Of a stretch of DNA of 64,000 nucleotides, positions 18,362-28,797 are shown in pieces (position 1 is the stretch's first letter; each line of letters begins with the position of its first letter). Position numbers and translations under genes: made by a program. The stretch comes from Companilactobacillus keshanensis (GTDB taxonomy: Bacteria; Bacillota; Bacilli; Lactobacillales; Lactobacillaceae). The stretch spans positions 62,001 through 126,000 of the forward strand of contig NZ_RHOS01000001.1 of the NCBI RefSeq assembly GCF_003946205.1, written 5' to 3'. The notes beneath the pieces were generated by a model. The model was given only the letters and a program-made list of their open reading frames with translations. It was not told the origin of the DNA and did no database searches.

Positions 18362-19126
18362 TTGAATGCAATTATTAATATGTACGCACCATTCTTTGAC
18401 TTACATAACTGGGCAACTGTTATTGAGTCAGGTGAGGATTGGCTGATCATCTTTTCTTTGGTTATCATGGAATGTATCTTATCCGTTGATAATGCCGTCG
18501 TTTTGGCAGCCCAAACACAAACCTTACCAGATAAAAAAGACCAAGAAAAATCTCTTTTCTATGGTCTGATCGGTGCATATATTTTTAGATTTTTAGTAAT
18601 TGGTATTGGTGTTTACTTAATTAATTTTTGGGCTATTAAAGCCTTTGGTGCTCTGTACTTATTCTACTTATTCATAAAACACTTCTTCTTGAATAAGAAT
18701 AAGGAAGGATCTGAAGCACCTAAGAAAAAATCTGCCCCTAAAGGTTGGAGAAAACATCTCCATATTTCACTATTTTGGCAAGTAGTTATCTCGATAGAGT
18801 TAATGGATATTGTTTTCTCAATTGATTCTGTCCTGGCTTCCTTGGCTATTTCTCATAATCCTGTCATCGTGTTGATTGGTGGTATGATAGGTATTTTAGC
18901 TATGAGAGGTATTGCTGAAGTAATTATGGGATTAATGGGTAAAATTCCTGAATTGCAAGGTATGGCCTATGTTCTGATCCTATTTATCGCCATTAAGCTA
19001 TTCTTATCAATCCCAATGATCAATATCCATATTCCAAATATGGTCTTCGTCATTTTCTTAGTTGGTGCTATTATTGTCACTTTGATAATTCATTATATTA
19101 ATAACAATAAGCGGCAAAAAGACTAG
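18362..19126 (+). CDS. TerC family membrane protein, probable Mn exporter
   Basis: 254 residues with about seven helices. TerC signatures include ECILSVDNAVVLAAQ in the second segment and IELMDIVFSIDSVLASLA in the middle; their acidic residues are the likely metal ligands. Proteins of this family (YkoY/YceF in Bacillus) export Mn or metallate secreted enzymes. TTG 18362 is used after GTGAGG with 11-nt spacing. The placement just after mntH, though separately transcribed, fits a metal-homeostasis theme. Confidence 0.88.
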   Translation: MNAIINMYAPFFDLHNWATVIESGEDWLIIFSLVIMECILSVDNAVVLAAQTQTLPDKKDQEKSLFYGLIGAYIFRFLVIGIGVYLINFWAIKAFGALYLFYLFIKHFFLNKNKEGSEAPKKKSAPKGWRKHLHISLFWQVVISIELMDIVFSIDSVLASLAISHNPVIVLIGGMIGILAMRGIAEVIMGLMGKIPELQGMAYVLILFIAIKLFLSIPMINIHIPNMVFVIFLVGAIIVTLIIHYINNNKRQKD

Positions 19127-19140
19127 ATACAATTTAACTA

Positions 19141-19190
19141 TAAAAGAGCTCTTGAATCTGGAGATATATCCAGGTTCAAGAGCTCTTTTA
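19141..19190. terminator. Bidirectional terminator after terC
   Basis: A 22-bp inverted repeat with one G-U pair (19141-19162 and 19169-19190) and a 6-nt loop. Confidence 0.9.
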
Positions 19191-19282
19191 TTGGATCCTA
19201 AATCTTGAAAAAAATAAACGACAAATTCTCAATAAGATTGAAAACTCACCGGTTAATATAAATTAGTCTATGAAAGACAACA

Positions 19283-20128
19283 CTAACTTTCCTTATTTCT
19301 AAATCGAGAAGGTGCAATTCCAGTATATTTTTTAAAAGTTTGACTAAAATAACTCATGCGACGAAAACCTAAACGCTTAGAAACATCATTAATACTCAAG
19401 TCTGTTTCCTTTAACAACAGCATGGCTTGTTGAATTTTTCTGGCATTTAAATAAACTGAAAAGCTCAGTTTAGTCTCTTTTTTAAAAAGCTTACTAAAAT
19501 AAAAATCTGACAAATAGACGCTCTTAGCTACCCGATCAAGCGTCAATCTCTTATCTAAATTGTTATCAATAAATTCAATTGCTGAAATAATTGCCTCATT
19601 AGATGTAGACAAATTACTTAGTTGTTGTAATGCTGTGGCCTCATTCTCATCTAGCCCATCGATGATATCCTCTACCTTGAGTGGATATTTCACAATGAAC
19701 GAATCGATTCCTGAATTATCGATTATCAACTGTGATACATTTTCAATGAGATTCTTCAGAAAAACACAATGACGCTTCAATTCGTTATAAATCAAAACAT
19801 TATCTTTTCCAGTTGTATTAACTGGGAAAATAGCCGCGACTTTTCCAACTATTTGATTGATTTCATTGATCATAATTGGACGATCAGCATATTCAATGTG
19901 GTAAAGAAGTTTATGATTTTGAATATTAGATAAATTGAACTTTTCGTTTAACAGTGGTAAAACATCCCCGCCACTGGTATCACCAACAGTTTTAACAACT
20001 AAGGAATTATTATCTAAAATGCAAATGACAATATTATTGGATATTGCATAACTCTGCAGCAAGCGAATTAGCATCTTTTCCTTACTCGAGAGTAAAGCGT
20101 TCAGATCAAATTCTTCCATAATATTCAC
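19283..20128 (-). CDS. AraC family transcriptional regulator
   Basis: 281 residues. The C-terminal 100 form two HTH motifs (LDRVAKSVYLSDFYFSKLFKKET and INDVSKRLGFRRMSYFSQTFKKYTG, ending APSRFR). The N-terminal 170 residues are an unrecognised sensor domain. The start used is GTG 20128; ATG 20119, three codons later, is an equal alternative because neither has a strong site. It follows the DUF488 gene by 3 bp, so translational coupling is likely. The target is unknown. Confidence 0.85.
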   Translation of the reverse strand: MNIMEEFDLNALLSSKEKMLIRLLQSYAISNNIVICILDNNSLVVKTVGDTSGGDVLPLLNEKFNLSNIQNHKLLYHIEYADRPIMINEINQIVGKVAAIFPVNTTGKDNVLIYNELKRHCVFLKNLIENVSQLIIDNSGIDSFIVKYPLKVEDIIDGLDENEATALQQLSNLSTSNEAIISAIEFIDNNLDKRLTLDRVAKSVYLSDFYFSKLFKKETKLSFSVYLNARKIQQAMLLLKETDLSINDVSKRLGFRRMSYFSQTFKKYTGIAPSRFRNKES

Positions 20129-20131
20129 CGA

Positions 20132-20494
20132 CTATTTTATTTTCTTCTTTAAATATTCTATTAATACTTTAGCGTTGTTATTTTCTCGATCTTTAGCACC
20201 ATAAAGTATCAAAACATCTTGATCTTTAAGTGCCAATTTTACTTTATTTATGAATTCATCAGTATCTTTATTAGCATTTAATTCTGCTAAATACTTTTCT
20301 TTAAACTCAGTGAATTTCTCTGGGTCATGACCAAACCATTTTCTTAGTTCAGAAGTAGGGGCAATTTCTTTGGCCCAAATATCTAAATCGGCTTTAATTT
20401 TCGACACCCCTCTGGGCCATACACGGTCGATTAAAATTCTGTATCCAGCGGGTAATTCTTTATCATATATACGTCTAACTAATAATTCGTGCAT
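20132..20494 (-). CDS. DUF488 family protein, YeaO-like
   Basis: 120-residue soluble protein of unknown biochemistry. The family signature IDRVWPRGVSK and the later LILYGAKDRENNNA are clear, as is the WFGHDPEKF segment. Some DUF488 proteins sit next to metal or stress genes. The AraC regulator follows in the same transcript. ATG 20494 has only a weak purine-rich site. Confidence 0.88.
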   Translation of the reverse strand: MHELLVRRIYDKELPAGYRILIDRVWPRGVSKIKADLDIWAKEIAPTSELRKWFGHDPEKFTEFKEKYLAELNANKDTDEFINKVKLALKDQDVLILYGAKDRENNNAKVLIEYLKKKIK

Positions 20495-20806
20495 AATTAT
20501 TTTAGGCCTCTTTTGATTTAATCAGTAATAATTATATCATAGTATATATTGATATTTTTATGATCTCCACCCTTTCTGAAAATAATGAAAGGGCTTTAAC
20601 TTTTTGCTCATAAATTCTAAACAAATTTTCTTTTTAGGATACCCAAATGTTATTTCAAAATTAACTAAAATTTGTCCTATTCGAGTGTTCCCTTATCATA
20701 TATACGTTTAGCGCTGTTCAGTGTTTCTTTTAGACCGAAAGCCTTTTGAATTAATGTTCCCATAATTGTATCATAGCAGATGTTGTTAAATTTTATAGGA
20801 GGTTTT
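20495..20806. promoter_or_regulatory. Intergenic region with the opuC promoter
   Basis: About 310 bp between divergent genes. A sigma-A promoter TTGAAT (20746-20751), 17 bp, TATCAT (20769-20774) faces opuCA. A 7-bp hairpin CCCTTTC/GAAAGGG occurs at 20570-20593. The rest is AT-rich without a gene I can support. Confidence 0.55.
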
Positions 20807-22021
20807 ATGTCTACTGCTAAAGATACTGCTAAAGAAATAGTTTCGTTTAGAAATGTAGCAAAGAAATATCGTGGCGGTTCTGTTGGTGTTGAAAACATCA
20901 ATGTAACTATCAAAGAAGGTGAATTTGTTTGTTTCATTGGAACTTCTGGTTCTGGTAAAACTACCACCATGCGAATGATAAATCGAATGATTGATCCTAG
21001 TAAGGGGACAATCACATTCAAGGGACACAATATCAGACATTACGATCCCGTCAAACTTAGACGTACTATTGGATACGTAATTCAAAATAATGGATTGATG
21101 CCTCATATGACGATTCAAGAAAATATTACGCTGGTACCTAGACTTCTCAAATGGCCACAGGAAAAAATGGATAAAAAAGCTCGCGAACTGATCAACTTGG
21201 CCGACTTACCGGAAAGTTTTCTAGACCGTTATCCTGCTGAACTATCTGGTGGACAGCAACAAAGAATTGGTGTGGTCCGAGCCTTGGCAGCCGATCAAGA
21301 TTTGATCTTGATGGATGAGCCATTCGGAGCACTAGATCCGATCACTCGTGATGACTTGCAGGAATTGATCAAGCATCTTCAAGAAGAACTTGGTAAGACG
21401 ATTGTCTTCGTTACCCACGATATGGATGAGGCTTTAAAACTAGCCACTCATATTGTCATTATGGATAGTGGTCACGTAATTCAAGATGATACGCCGGATA
21501 ACATTCTGCAACACCCAGCAAACGACTTTGTCAAAGATTTGTTAGGTGAAGAACGTCTGTTGCAAGCTCAACAAAACACCCTCTCAGTAAGTGATATCAT
21601 GTCGACTAACCCCGCTAAGATAACACTTGGTAAATCCCTAGCTGAAGCTATTAGAACGATGAGTTTGCGTCACGTTGATTATCTTTTGGTAACTGATGAT
21701 GATAATAAATTAAAAGGTTACATCGATTTGGAAACAATCAATGAGAGATATTCCAAAGACGCTAGTGTCAGTGACATTTACAATCGAACTAGAATGAAGT
21801 TCAAAAAAGACTCGTATTTACGAGATACTAGTGAAAAAATCCTTAAACAAGGTTATAAATACGTTCCAATCGTCGATAATGATAATTATTTAATTGGGAC
21901 CGTTACAAGAGCATCATTGGTAAATATTATTTATGATGCTATTTGGGGTAAAGAAGAGCTGGATAACCCTGATGAAATTAAGCTTCCCGCTTCAATTGCT
22001 AAGGGAAGTGATAAATCGTGA
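20807..22021 (+). CDS. opuCA: Osmoprotectant ABC transporter ATPase with CBS domains
   Basis: Energises uptake of glycine betaine/carnitine/choline-type solutes. ATG 20807 follows AGGAGGT; 404 residues. The ATPase spans about 12-250 (Walker [35 protein letters not shown]). Two CBS modules follow (about 255-375; [30 protein letters not shown]), the ionic-strength-sensing part in OpuA/OpuC. First of four overlapping genes. Confidence 0.93.
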   Translation: MSTAKDTAKEIVSFRNVAKKYRGGSVGVENINVTIKEGEFVCFIGTSGSGKTTTMRMINRMIDPSKGTITFKGHNIRHYDPVKLRRTIGYVIQNNGLMPHMTIQENITLVPRLLKWPQEKMDKKARELINLADLPESFLDRYPAELSGGQQQRIGVVRALAADQDLILMDEPFGALDPITRDDLQELIKHLQEELGKTIVFVTHDMDEALKLATHIVIMDSGHVIQDDTPDNILQHPANDFVKDLLGEERLLQAQQNTLSVSDIMSTNPAKITLGKSLAEAIRTMSLRHVDYLLVTDDDNKLKGYIDLETINERYSKDASVSDIYNRTRMKFKKDSYLRDTSEKILKQGYKYVPIVDNDNYLIGTVTRASLVNIIYDAIWGKEELDNPDEIKLPASIAKGSDKS

Positions 22022-22656
22022 TTAACTTTCTCAACCAACATGGTTCTGAACTAATCATCAAAACTTGGGAGCAAATTTATATTTCAGCTCTGGCCCTATT
22101 CTTAGGAATTCTAGTGGCCGTTCCGCTTGGCATCATTTTAACAAGATATGAAAAAACTGCTAAATATGTGATGTCTATCTCAAGTATGTTACAAACTATT
22201 CCTTCCCTAGCACTACTTACACTGATGATCCCGATTTTTGGTATCGGTAAGTTGCCTGCTATTGTGGCATTATTTATATATTCATTATTGCCCATTTTGC
22301 GTAATACATACATTGGGATGAACAAGGTCAATAAAAACTTGATCGACGCTGCCAAAGGACTGGGAATGACCACTGCACAATCGATCTTTAAAGTTGAAAT
22401 ACCGATGGCCATGCCGATCATTATGGCCGGGATCAGACTTTCAGCCGTTTATGTTATATCATGGTCTACTTTAGCCTCATACATTGGAGCCGGTGGACTT
22501 GGTGATTTCATCTTTAATGGGTTAAATTTGTATAATCCCTCATTAATTATCGGTGGCACGATCCCCGTTTCAATTTTGGCTATTTTAACGGATTATCTCT
22601 TAGGAAAATTTGAGAAAAAAGTCACTCCTGTTACAAAAAGTGGGGTGAAAAAGTGA
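22018..22656 (+). CDS. opuCB: Osmoprotectant ABC permease
   Basis: Membrane subunit, 212 residues and five or six helices. It has the inner-membrane component loop around [24 protein letters not shown] that docks on the ATPase. The GTG start overlaps the opuCA stop (GTGA), so translation is coupled. Confidence 0.92.
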   Translation: MINFLNQHGSELIIKTWEQIYISALALFLGILVAVPLGIILTRYEKTAKYVMSISSMLQTIPSLALLTLMIPIFGIGKLPAIVALFIYSLLPILRNTYIGMNKVNKNLIDAAKGLGMTTAQSIFKVEIPMAMPIIMAGIRLSAVYVISWSTLASYIGAGGLGDFIFNGLNLYNPSLIIGGTIPVSILAILTDYLLGKFEKKVTPVTKSGVKK

Positions 22657-23576
22657 AATTATTCAAAAAGATTTTTACTATCATTTCACTGTTGACCCTA
22701 ATAACTGTCTCTGGATGCGGCTGGCCTGGACTTGGTGATTCTTCCAAAGACACCATTAAAGTTGCCAGTCTTTCAACTACTGAATCAATGATCATGTCTG
22801 AAATCATTATGCAGTTGATCTCACATGAAACTCACTACAAGACTTCTTTAGTTAACAATCTTGGTTCCGGACAACTGATTCACGAAGCTTTAATGCGTGG
22901 CGATGCTGATATTGCGGCGGAAAACTTTACTGGTAATGAATTGATCACTACCTTGAATCATCCCGCGATCAAGGATCGCAAAAAAGCTAATCGAGTAGTC
23001 ACAAAACTCTACAAAAAACGTTTTGATGAAACTTGGTTCCCAACATATGGCTTTTCCAACACATACAATATGTTGGTCACTCAAAAAACAGCTAAGAAAT
23101 ATCATTTAAATACTATTAGTGATATGAAAAAAATTGCTTCTAAAATAAATATTGGTGCCGACAACATTTGGATCAATCGTCCCGATGACGGTTATCCGGC
23201 TTTTGCACAGGCCTATGGGTTTGAATTTAAACGAGTCTATCCAATGCAGATTGGACTTGTTTATTCGGCCGTAGCGGCTGGAAAAATGCAGGCCGTTTTA
23301 GGATATTCAACCGATGGGCGAATCAAGAGTTACAATTTGAAGATTTTACCAGATGATAAAAAATTCTTCCCACCATACGATGTAAGTATGGTTGTAAATA
23401 ATAATATTTTGCGTGAGCACCCTGAACTCAAGCCGCTCTTACATCGTTTAGACGGCAAAATATCGCTATCACAAATGCAAAGCATGAACTATGCAGTTGA
23501 TAATAATTTAAAAGAACCTACGGAAGTAGCCCATCAATTCTTAGTTAAAAATAATTATTTCAGAGGTGATAAATAA
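22653..23576 (+). CDS. opuCC: Osmoprotectant-binding lipoprotein
   Basis: Extracellular solute receptor tethered by lipid: signal peptide with lipobox VSGC (Cys about residue 23), then a QAT-type two-lobed binding domain of about 280 residues. The fold includes [28 protein letters not shown] and [16 protein letters not shown]. Trp/Tyr residues for a quaternary-amine cage are plausible but cannot be assigned by eye. The GTG start overlaps the opuCB stop. Confidence 0.92.
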   Translation: MKLFKKIFTIISLLTLITVSGCGWPGLGDSSKDTIKVASLSTTESMIMSEIIMQLISHETHYKTSLVNNLGSGQLIHEALMRGDADIAAENFTGNELITTLNHPAIKDRKKANRVVTKLYKKRFDETWFPTYGFSNTYNMLVTQKTAKKYHLNTISDMKKIASKINIGADNIWINRPDDGYPAFAQAYGFEFKRVYPMQIGLVYSAVAAGKMQAVLGYSTDGRIKSYNLKILPDDKKFFPPYDVSMVVNNNILREHPELKPLLHRLDGKISLSQMQSMNYAVDNNLKEPTEVAHQFLVKNNYFRGDK

Positions 23577-24238
23577 TGGCTGATCAGCCGTTGTGGAATC
23601 AATTAATTTTTTATTTTACACATAATGGTCTTTATATCTTAGAACAATTCGGCCGTCATTTTCTTATTTCATTTTACGGAGTTTTATTGGCTGCAATCGT
23701 TGGGATTCCCTTAGGAATCTACATCGCTAACCATTATCGTTTAGGCGATTTTATTATTAGTATTGCAAATGTTATTCAGACAATCCCTTCATTGGCTATG
23801 TTATCAATTGTTATGCTAGTTCTCGGATTGGGTGCAAATACTGTTATCGTCACCATTTTTCTCTATTCAATCTTACCAATTTTAAAAAATACTTATACAG
23901 GTATGAAAAATGTTGATCCTAACGTTATCGACTCTGCCAAAGGTATGGGGATGACCGGATTACAGTTGTTGTACATGGTCAAATTACCTTTAGCAATGTC
24001 TGTTATTATGTCCGGTATCAGAACGGCTATGGTCGTCGCTATCGGTAATACTGCTATTGGAGCCTTCGTCGGCGCTGGCGGTTTGGGTGATTTGATCATT
24101 CGTGGTACCAATGCAACTGATGGCGCTCCACTAATTCTGGCTGGTGCTTTACCTACTGCTTTAATGGCTGTCATCACCGATTTAGTTATCGGTTCATTAC
24201 AAAAATATTTTGAGCCTAATAACCTCCACAAAAAATAG
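23576..24238 (+). CDS. opuCD: Osmoprotectant ABC permease, second subunit
   Basis: 220 residues with about six helices and the ATPase-docking loop DSAKGMGMTGLQLLYMVKLPLAMS, closely parallel to opuCB. The ATG overlaps the last base of the opuCC stop codon. Last gene of the operon. No clear terminator lies before the CIRCE element, so some read-through into hsp20 is possible. Confidence 0.92.
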   Translation: MADQPLWNQLIFYFTHNGLYILEQFGRHFLISFYGVLLAAIVGIPLGIYIANHYRLGDFIISIANVIQTIPSLAMLSIVMLVLGLGANTVIVTIFLYSILPILKNTYTGMKNVDPNVIDSAKGMGMTGLQLLYMVKLPLAMSVIMSGIRTAMVVAIGNTAIGAFVGAGGLGDLIIRGTNATDGAPLILAGALPTALMAVITDLVIGSLQKYFEPNNLHKK

Positions 24239-24240
24239 TA

Positions 24241-24267
24241 TTAGCACTCATCATATTAGAGTGCTAA
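24241..24267. promoter_or_regulatory. CIRCE element (HrcA operator)
   Basis: TTAGCACTC, nine bases, GAGTGCTAA: an exact match to the CIRCE consensus, 67 bp ahead of hsp20. HrcA repression with heat induction is established for such elements. Confidence 0.97.
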
Positions 24268-24334
24268 ATGTTTGAATTTCTTTCCCAATACGTACTACAA
24301 TGTACTTGTAATGAGGAAAGGAAGTAATTAGGTT

Positions 24335-24766
24335 ATGACAAACGAAATTATGGATCGTCCTAATGACATTATGAGAAACTTGTTCAACGATCAATGGAGC
24401 AATTTCCCATCATTTTTTGGAGATAGTCTCTCAACAGACACCCTAAAAACAGATATTAAAGAATCTGACAAAAACTACGAGTTACATGTAGATATGCCAG
24501 CATTCAATAAAAAGGATATTGATATTAACTATCAAAATAATACTTTGACAGTAAGTGGTCATCGCGATAGCTTTAATGATCATGCCGATAAAAATGGCGA
24601 TATGATCATGAATGAACGCTCAGGCGGTCGCTTCACAAGACAATATCATTTACCAGCAGTTGATGAAAATAATATCAATGCTACATATGACAATGGGGTC
24701 TTAAAGGTTATTTTGCCAAAGATGGAACAAAAGAAAAATTCCGAACATCATATCCAAATTAACTAA
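24335..24766 (+). CDS. hsp20: Small heat-shock protein, Hsp20/alpha-crystallin family
   Basis: ATP-independent holdase that binds unfolding proteins under heat or acid stress. 143 residues. The alpha-crystallin domain runs from about 38 to 135 (KTDIKESDKNYELHVDMP, NTLTVSGH, and the AxxxxGVLxVxLPK motif as ATYDNGVLKVILPK). A Phe-rich N-terminal arm and an IQI-like tail (HIQIN) for oligomerisation are present. ATG follows GGAAAGGAAG. Placed under HrcA control by the CIRCE. Confidence 0.95.
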   Translation: MTNEIMDRPNDIMRNLFNDQWSNFPSFFGDSLSTDTLKTDIKESDKNYELHVDMPAFNKKDIDINYQNNTLTVSGHRDSFNDHADKNGDMIMNERSGGRFTRQYHLPAVDENNINATYDNGVLKVILPKMEQKKNSEHHIQIN

Positions 24767-24770
24767 TATT

Positions 24771-24800
24771 AAGAAGTCGCGTAGGCGGCTTCTTTTTTAT
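24771..24800 (+). terminator. Terminator of hsp20
   Basis: 10-bp stem with one G-U pair (24771-24780 and 24785-24794), GTAG loop, T-run. Confidence 0.88.
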
Positions 24801-24920
24801 GCTTATTTGTTGTATTCTTTCAAATTTTTTTTCATACTTAAGTTAAGTTTGTAGTTTCTTTTTTTATGACTTTTTATTGTTTCACTTTATATTAAATATA
24901 ATAAGGGGGAAATATACACT

Positions 24921-27080
24921 ATGATAAAAGCCTTTTATAAAACTGGAAGAAATTTACTATTATTATCGGCATTGATAACGGGAGGAATATTCGCCATTGA
25001 CCATCCAACTATTTCTTCTGCTGACACTGTTAAAGATGATAACCTTGGCGATCCGGTTTTAACAAGTCAAGACGGTGAATCAACCACATGGGCCTTATAT
25101 CCCATAAATGGTGATGATTCTAATCTGGCCTTACATATAACTTCCGGAGTGCTTCCAACTGACTTCTGGGATACATCATGGACTGATTATAAAGATTATA
25201 CTGGCGCTAACTACATATCTAAAGTAGTTTTTGATGGTAATGTTACTGCAGGGACTTCCTTATCAAATTTATTTGATAATTATCCAAAATTAACTAGTGT
25301 CGAAGGGTTAAATAAACTAGACACTTCAAATACTAGTTCTTTTTCAAATATGTTTTCTAACGATCCATCTCTTAAGTCGTTAGATCTATCTAGCCTAGAT
25401 ACTTCAAGTGCAACTAGCTTTTCAAGTATGTTATCTGGTGACACATCATTAAAATCAATAAAATTATTTGATCTAGTAAAGTTCCCCACATCACCAGCCA
25501 CGGACTTCTCTAACATGTTCTTAAATGACTCATCCTTAAATTCTTTAGATTTATCAAATGTTAATATGACATTTGCTATCCAAAGAACTTTAGCGAATAT
25601 GTTGAAAGGCACGACCGGATTGGAAAGTTTAACATTGAGCAAAAATAATATTTTGACTAATACTGGACTAGAAAATGAAATATCAACAGGGGCAACTCTA
25701 TCCGGATCAGGTTGGAAAAAAGATGGGGAAAATGATTCTACAGCAATTACTAGTACCAAATTAACAGATACTATATATGGTGCTGGTGTAACAAGACCTG
25801 ATACTACAACCTGGGTCCCAGCAAATATTAAAAAATTAACTTCTTTTTATTTACAATATACAGATTCAAATGGCAATGTCCTTGGTATTGTAACCGATAG
25901 TTCCGGAACTAAAACTAATGCCGAAAACGAGACTATTGATCTTTCCGACAGTAAATTTTTTGGAAAAAATGTAGCTCCAGCTGCCAACAATCTCTACTTT
26001 TCAGGGTATAAATCCGGATTTGATTCAACTCTAAACTATTCATTTGATGTCCCCGCGTATACATCTGATCCGGTTGCTGCACCAATTAAATTGAATAAAA
26101 TTGATCCTACAAATATCAATGTAAATATAACCGGAGAAGATGGAACAAAGGTGGATCATTCATTCACAATTCCTGTTAATGATCCTGATTATACTTATGC
26201 AAATATTAAAGTACCAAGTTCAGAATTAGACTTAAATAATTCAAAGATCACAATTGGATCATCCGACGAAACCTCACTATCTGATTATATTAAAACTAAT
26301 AATCTTTCTGTAACTGATTTGAACGGAATACTATCCAGTGCGATTGATAAGTCCATGACCGCAAAAAATGTTTATACTAATGGCACAACTAAAACAGTGA
26401 AAATGTATAGTGATGACGATTCGAATACTACGCCCATTTCAATTAATGCCGTGTATAAAAAGACCGATTCAGGTAACTCCGGAAATAATAACAACGGGAG
26501 CGACACTGGAATTATTACAGATAATAATCAAGTTGTCGCTACCGGTTCTCAAAATGTTCCGTTGTATAACAGTCAGGGTAAACTACTAACCGACTATGCC
26601 CTAGCCAAAAATTCAGATTGGCGTAGTGATAAGCAACTGATCCTAAACGGTATTACATATTATCGTGTCTCTACTGACGCCTGGGTAAAATCTGATGATG
26701 TTTATTTATTTGAAAGCGGAAATACAAATGTTTCAGTTCATCACGATAAGTATGCTAAGCTAGTTAACTCTAAAAAAGCTGAAAGTAACCGTGGATTACG
26801 TGCATCAAGTGATTGGAAATCTGATCGTTCGACTACGCTTTCTGGCATTAAATACTATCGTGTTTCTACTAATGAATTCGTAAATTCAAATAGTGTTTAT
26901 CCTTATAAACCAGTGTCTGATGTCTTCTCTGCAACTGACAGTACGGCCATTTATGACGATTATGGAAATAATACTGGTAAAACTTTAAGCCCTGGTTCAT
27001 ACAAAGTTGATCGTATTGGAACTATAAATGGTGAAAGTTACTATCGAGTTTCTACTAATCAATTTGTTAAAATCAATTAA
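24921..27080 (+). CDS. BspA-like leucine-rich-repeat surface protein with SLAP-type repeats
   Basis: Exported 719-residue protein, probably an adhesin. Signal peptide (about 1-34, cut near SSA-DT). A BspA/DUF285 domain (about 60-250) contains repeated LxxLDTSNxxSFSNMFxxxxSLKSLDLSSLDTS units. A linker and beta-rich segment follow (about 300-520). Three C-terminal repeats of the SLAP/surface-layer type (about 540-719) are each marked by DWxSDxxxxLxGxxYYRVSTxxxV. There is no LPxTG; the repeats are the likely wall anchor. A frameshifted relative lies at 56507-58316. Monocistronic. Confidence 0.88.
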   Translation: MIKAFYKTGRNLLLLSALITGGIFAIDHPTISSADTVKDDNLGDPVLTSQDGESTTWALYPINGDDSNLALHITSGVLPTDFWDTSWTDYKDYTGANYISKVVFDGNVTAGTSLSNLFDNYPKLTSVEGLNKLDTSNTSSFSNMFSNDPSLKSLDLSSLDTSSATSFSSMLSGDTSLKSIKLFDLVKFPTSPATDFSNMFLNDSSLNSLDLSNVNMTFAIQRTLANMLKGTTGLESLTLSKNNILTNTGLENEISTGATLSGSGWKKDGENDSTAITSTKLTDTIYGAGVTRPDTTTWVPANIKKLTSFYLQYTDSNGNVLGIVTDSSGTKTNAENETIDLSDSKFFGKNVAPAANNLYFSGYKSGFDSTLNYSFDVPAYTSDPVAAPIKLNKIDPTNINVNITGEDGTKVDHSFTIPVNDPDYTYANIKVPSSELDLNNSKITIGSSDETSLSDYIKTNNLSVTDLNGILSSAIDKSMTAKNVYTNGTTKTVKMYSDDDSNTTPISINAVYKKTDSGNSGNNNNGSDTGIITDNNQVVATGSQNVPLYNSQGKLLTDYALAKNSDWRSDKQLILNGITYYRVSTDAWVKSDDVYLFESGNTNVSVHHDKYAKLVNSKKAESNRGLRASSDWKSDRSTTLSGIKYYRVSTNEFVNSNSVYPYKPVSDVFSATDSTAIYDDYGNNTGKTLSPGSYKVDRIGTINGESYYRVSTNQFVKIN

Positions 27081-27101
27081 TTTTTGAGCTTACAAAACTA
27101 A

Positions 27102-27140
27102 AAAAGCTTCTATGAAAATTTAATTTCATAGAAGCTTTTT
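27102..27140. terminator. Bidirectional terminator between the surface protein gene and asnS
   Basis: 17-bp perfect inverted repeat (27102-27118 and 27124-27140) with A- and T-rich ends. Confidence 0.92.
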
Positions 27141-27150
27141 ATATATCATA

Positions 27151-28539
27151 TTAAAATTCAGCATTTCCTGGTGTTCTAGGATATGCGATCACATCACGAA
27201 TATTTTTCATACCTGTTAGATACATAACAAGTCTTTCAAATCCGATACCGAAGCCTGAGTGAACTGTTCCACCGTACTTACGTAATTCAAGATACCACTT
27301 GTATTCATCTGAATTTAGACCAAAGTCTTTGATCTTTTCTTCTAAGACATCTATACGCTCTTCACGTTGTGATCCACCGATCAACTCACCAATTTCAGGA
27401 ACTAGTAAGTCGGCAGCGGCAACAGTCTTACCGTCTTCATTAGCACGCATATAGAAAGCCTTGAAGTCCTTTGGATAATCAGTTAGGAATACTGGTTTGC
27501 CAAAGACTTTTTCACTTAGGTAACGTTCGTGCTCTGATTCAAGATCTAGTCCCCACTTAACAGGAACTTCAAAGTCAACGTCAGCCTCTTCAAGCAATTC
27601 GATAGCCTTAGTATATGTAATTTGAGCAAAATCCTCAGATACAGTATTTGATAAACGTTCGATCAAATGATCATCGATATTGTCATTTAAGAATTGAATT
27701 TCTTCTTTAGCATGGTCAAAAACATATTGAACAACATACTTCAATAGTTCTTCAGAAACATTGATCTCATCTTGCATATCAGCAAAAGCCATTTCTGGTT
27801 CGATCATCCAGAATTCTGAAGCGTGACGCCCAGTATGTGAGTTTTCAGCTCTAAATGTTGGTCCGAATGTATAAACATTTCTCAATGCCAAAGCAAAGGC
27901 CTCAACTTCAAGTTGACCACTAACCGTAAGGTTTGTTTCCTTCTTAAAGAAATCTTCATTGTAATCAACTTTACCTTCATCAGTCTTTGGAACATTGTTC
28001 ATATCTAAAGTTGTGACTTGGAACATTTCACCAGCGCCTTCAGCATCACTACTTGTAATGATAGGTGTTTGAATGTATGAGAATCCGTTATGTTGTAAGT
28101 ATTCATGAATAGCAAACGATGCTAATGAACGTACTTTAAAGATTGAATAAAAAGTATTTGTTCTAGGACGCAAATGTGCAATAGTTCTCAAATATTCATA
28201 CGTATGAGCTTTCTTTTGCAATGGATAATCACTGTCTGAAGTTCCAAGCTCTTTAACAGCAGTAGCATGAATTTCAAATGGCTGTTGTGCACCTGGTGTC
28301 AAGGCTAGTTCACCACTGACTTCAATCGTTGTACTGATTGGGAATTTTTTGATTTCATCAAAATCTTCAAGATCATTACTAAAAACGACTTGAACATTCT
28401 TCAAAAATGAACCATCATTTACTTCAATAAAACCGATCTTCTTTGAGCCTCTGATAGTTCTGATCCAACCTTCGATAGTGATTTCTTCGCCATCCTTGAA
28501 TTCTTTAGTAAATAAATCTTTTGCTAAAACTTTTTGCAT
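27151..28539 (-). CDS. asnS: Asparaginyl-tRNA synthetase
   Basis: Charges tRNA-Asn. 462 residues: N-terminal OB fold (about 15-105; [24 protein letters not shown]) and a class II catalytic core. The core has motif 2 [22 protein letters not shown] and motif 3 [15 protein letters not shown], ending RTPGNAEF as in bacterial AsnRS. Separated from its T-box leader by 255 bp filled with repeats. Confidence 0.95.
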   Translation of the reverse strand: MQKVLAKDLFTKEFKDGEEITIEGWIRTIRGSKKIGFIEVNDGSFLKNVQVVFSNDLEDFDEIKKFPISTTIEVSGELALTPGAQQPFEIHATAVKELGTSDSDYPLQKKAHTYEYLRTIAHLRPRTNTFYSIFKVRSLASFAIHEYLQHNGFSYIQTPIITSSDAEGAGEMFQVTTLDMNNVPKTDEGKVDYNEDFFKKETNLTVSGQLEVEAFALALRNVYTFGPTFRAENSHTGRHASEFWMIEPEMAFADMQDEINVSEELLKYVVQYVFDHAKEEIQFLNDNIDDHLIERLSNTVSEDFAQITYTKAIELLEEADVDFEVPVKWGLDLESEHERYLSEKVFGKPVFLTDYPKDFKAFYMRANEDGKTVAAADLLVPEIGELIGGSQREERIDVLEEKIKDFGLNSDEYKWYLELRKYGGTVHSGFGIGFERLVMYLTGMKNIRDVIAYPRTPGNAEF

Positions 28540-28558
28540 AACATTTTCTCCTTGTAGT

Positions 28559-28797
28559 TGTCCTTAACGTCTTTAACGTTTAGGACAAATTATGTGAACA
28601 TTCAAAAATATCCACGTACTATACATATAAGATCATAAAAGTTTAAAAGTATTTTTTAATTGTCCTAAACGTCTATATCTTAGCGCGGACGCCTTCAGCC
28701 TTCGCGTAAATTGCCCTAAACGTCTAATCATCTTAGCGCGGACGCTTTCAGCCTTCGCGTAAATTGCCCTAAACGTCTAAGACGTTAAGGGCAATTA
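28559..28797. repeat. Mosaic of direct and inverted repeats between the T-box and asnS
   Basis: A unit of about 52 bp containing CCTAAACGTCT and then TTAGCGCGGACGC, TTCAGCC and TTCGCGTAA occurs at 28658-28709 and 28710-28762. A third partial copy (28763-28797) folds back as a 17-bp hairpin, AATTGCCCTAAACGTCT with AGACGTTAAGGGCAATT. A related hairpin, TTGTCCTTAACGT/ACGTTTAGGACAA, lies at 28559-28586, near the asnS start. The GC-rich core contrasts with its surroundings. It looks like an intergenic repeat element; the family is not identified. Confidence 0.75.

Noticed and set aside
20677-20763. Minus-strand frame of 28 codons (ending KRIYDKGTLE) upstream of opuCA
   Set aside because: The composition looks protein-like, but there is no ribosome site, and the frame's start region overlaps the opuC promoter. 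It may be a gene remnant; too weak to call.
25280-25759. 159-codon antisense frame within the BspA-like gene
   Set aside because: Shadow of the repetitive Ser/Asp/Leu-rich coding strand; no ribosome site.
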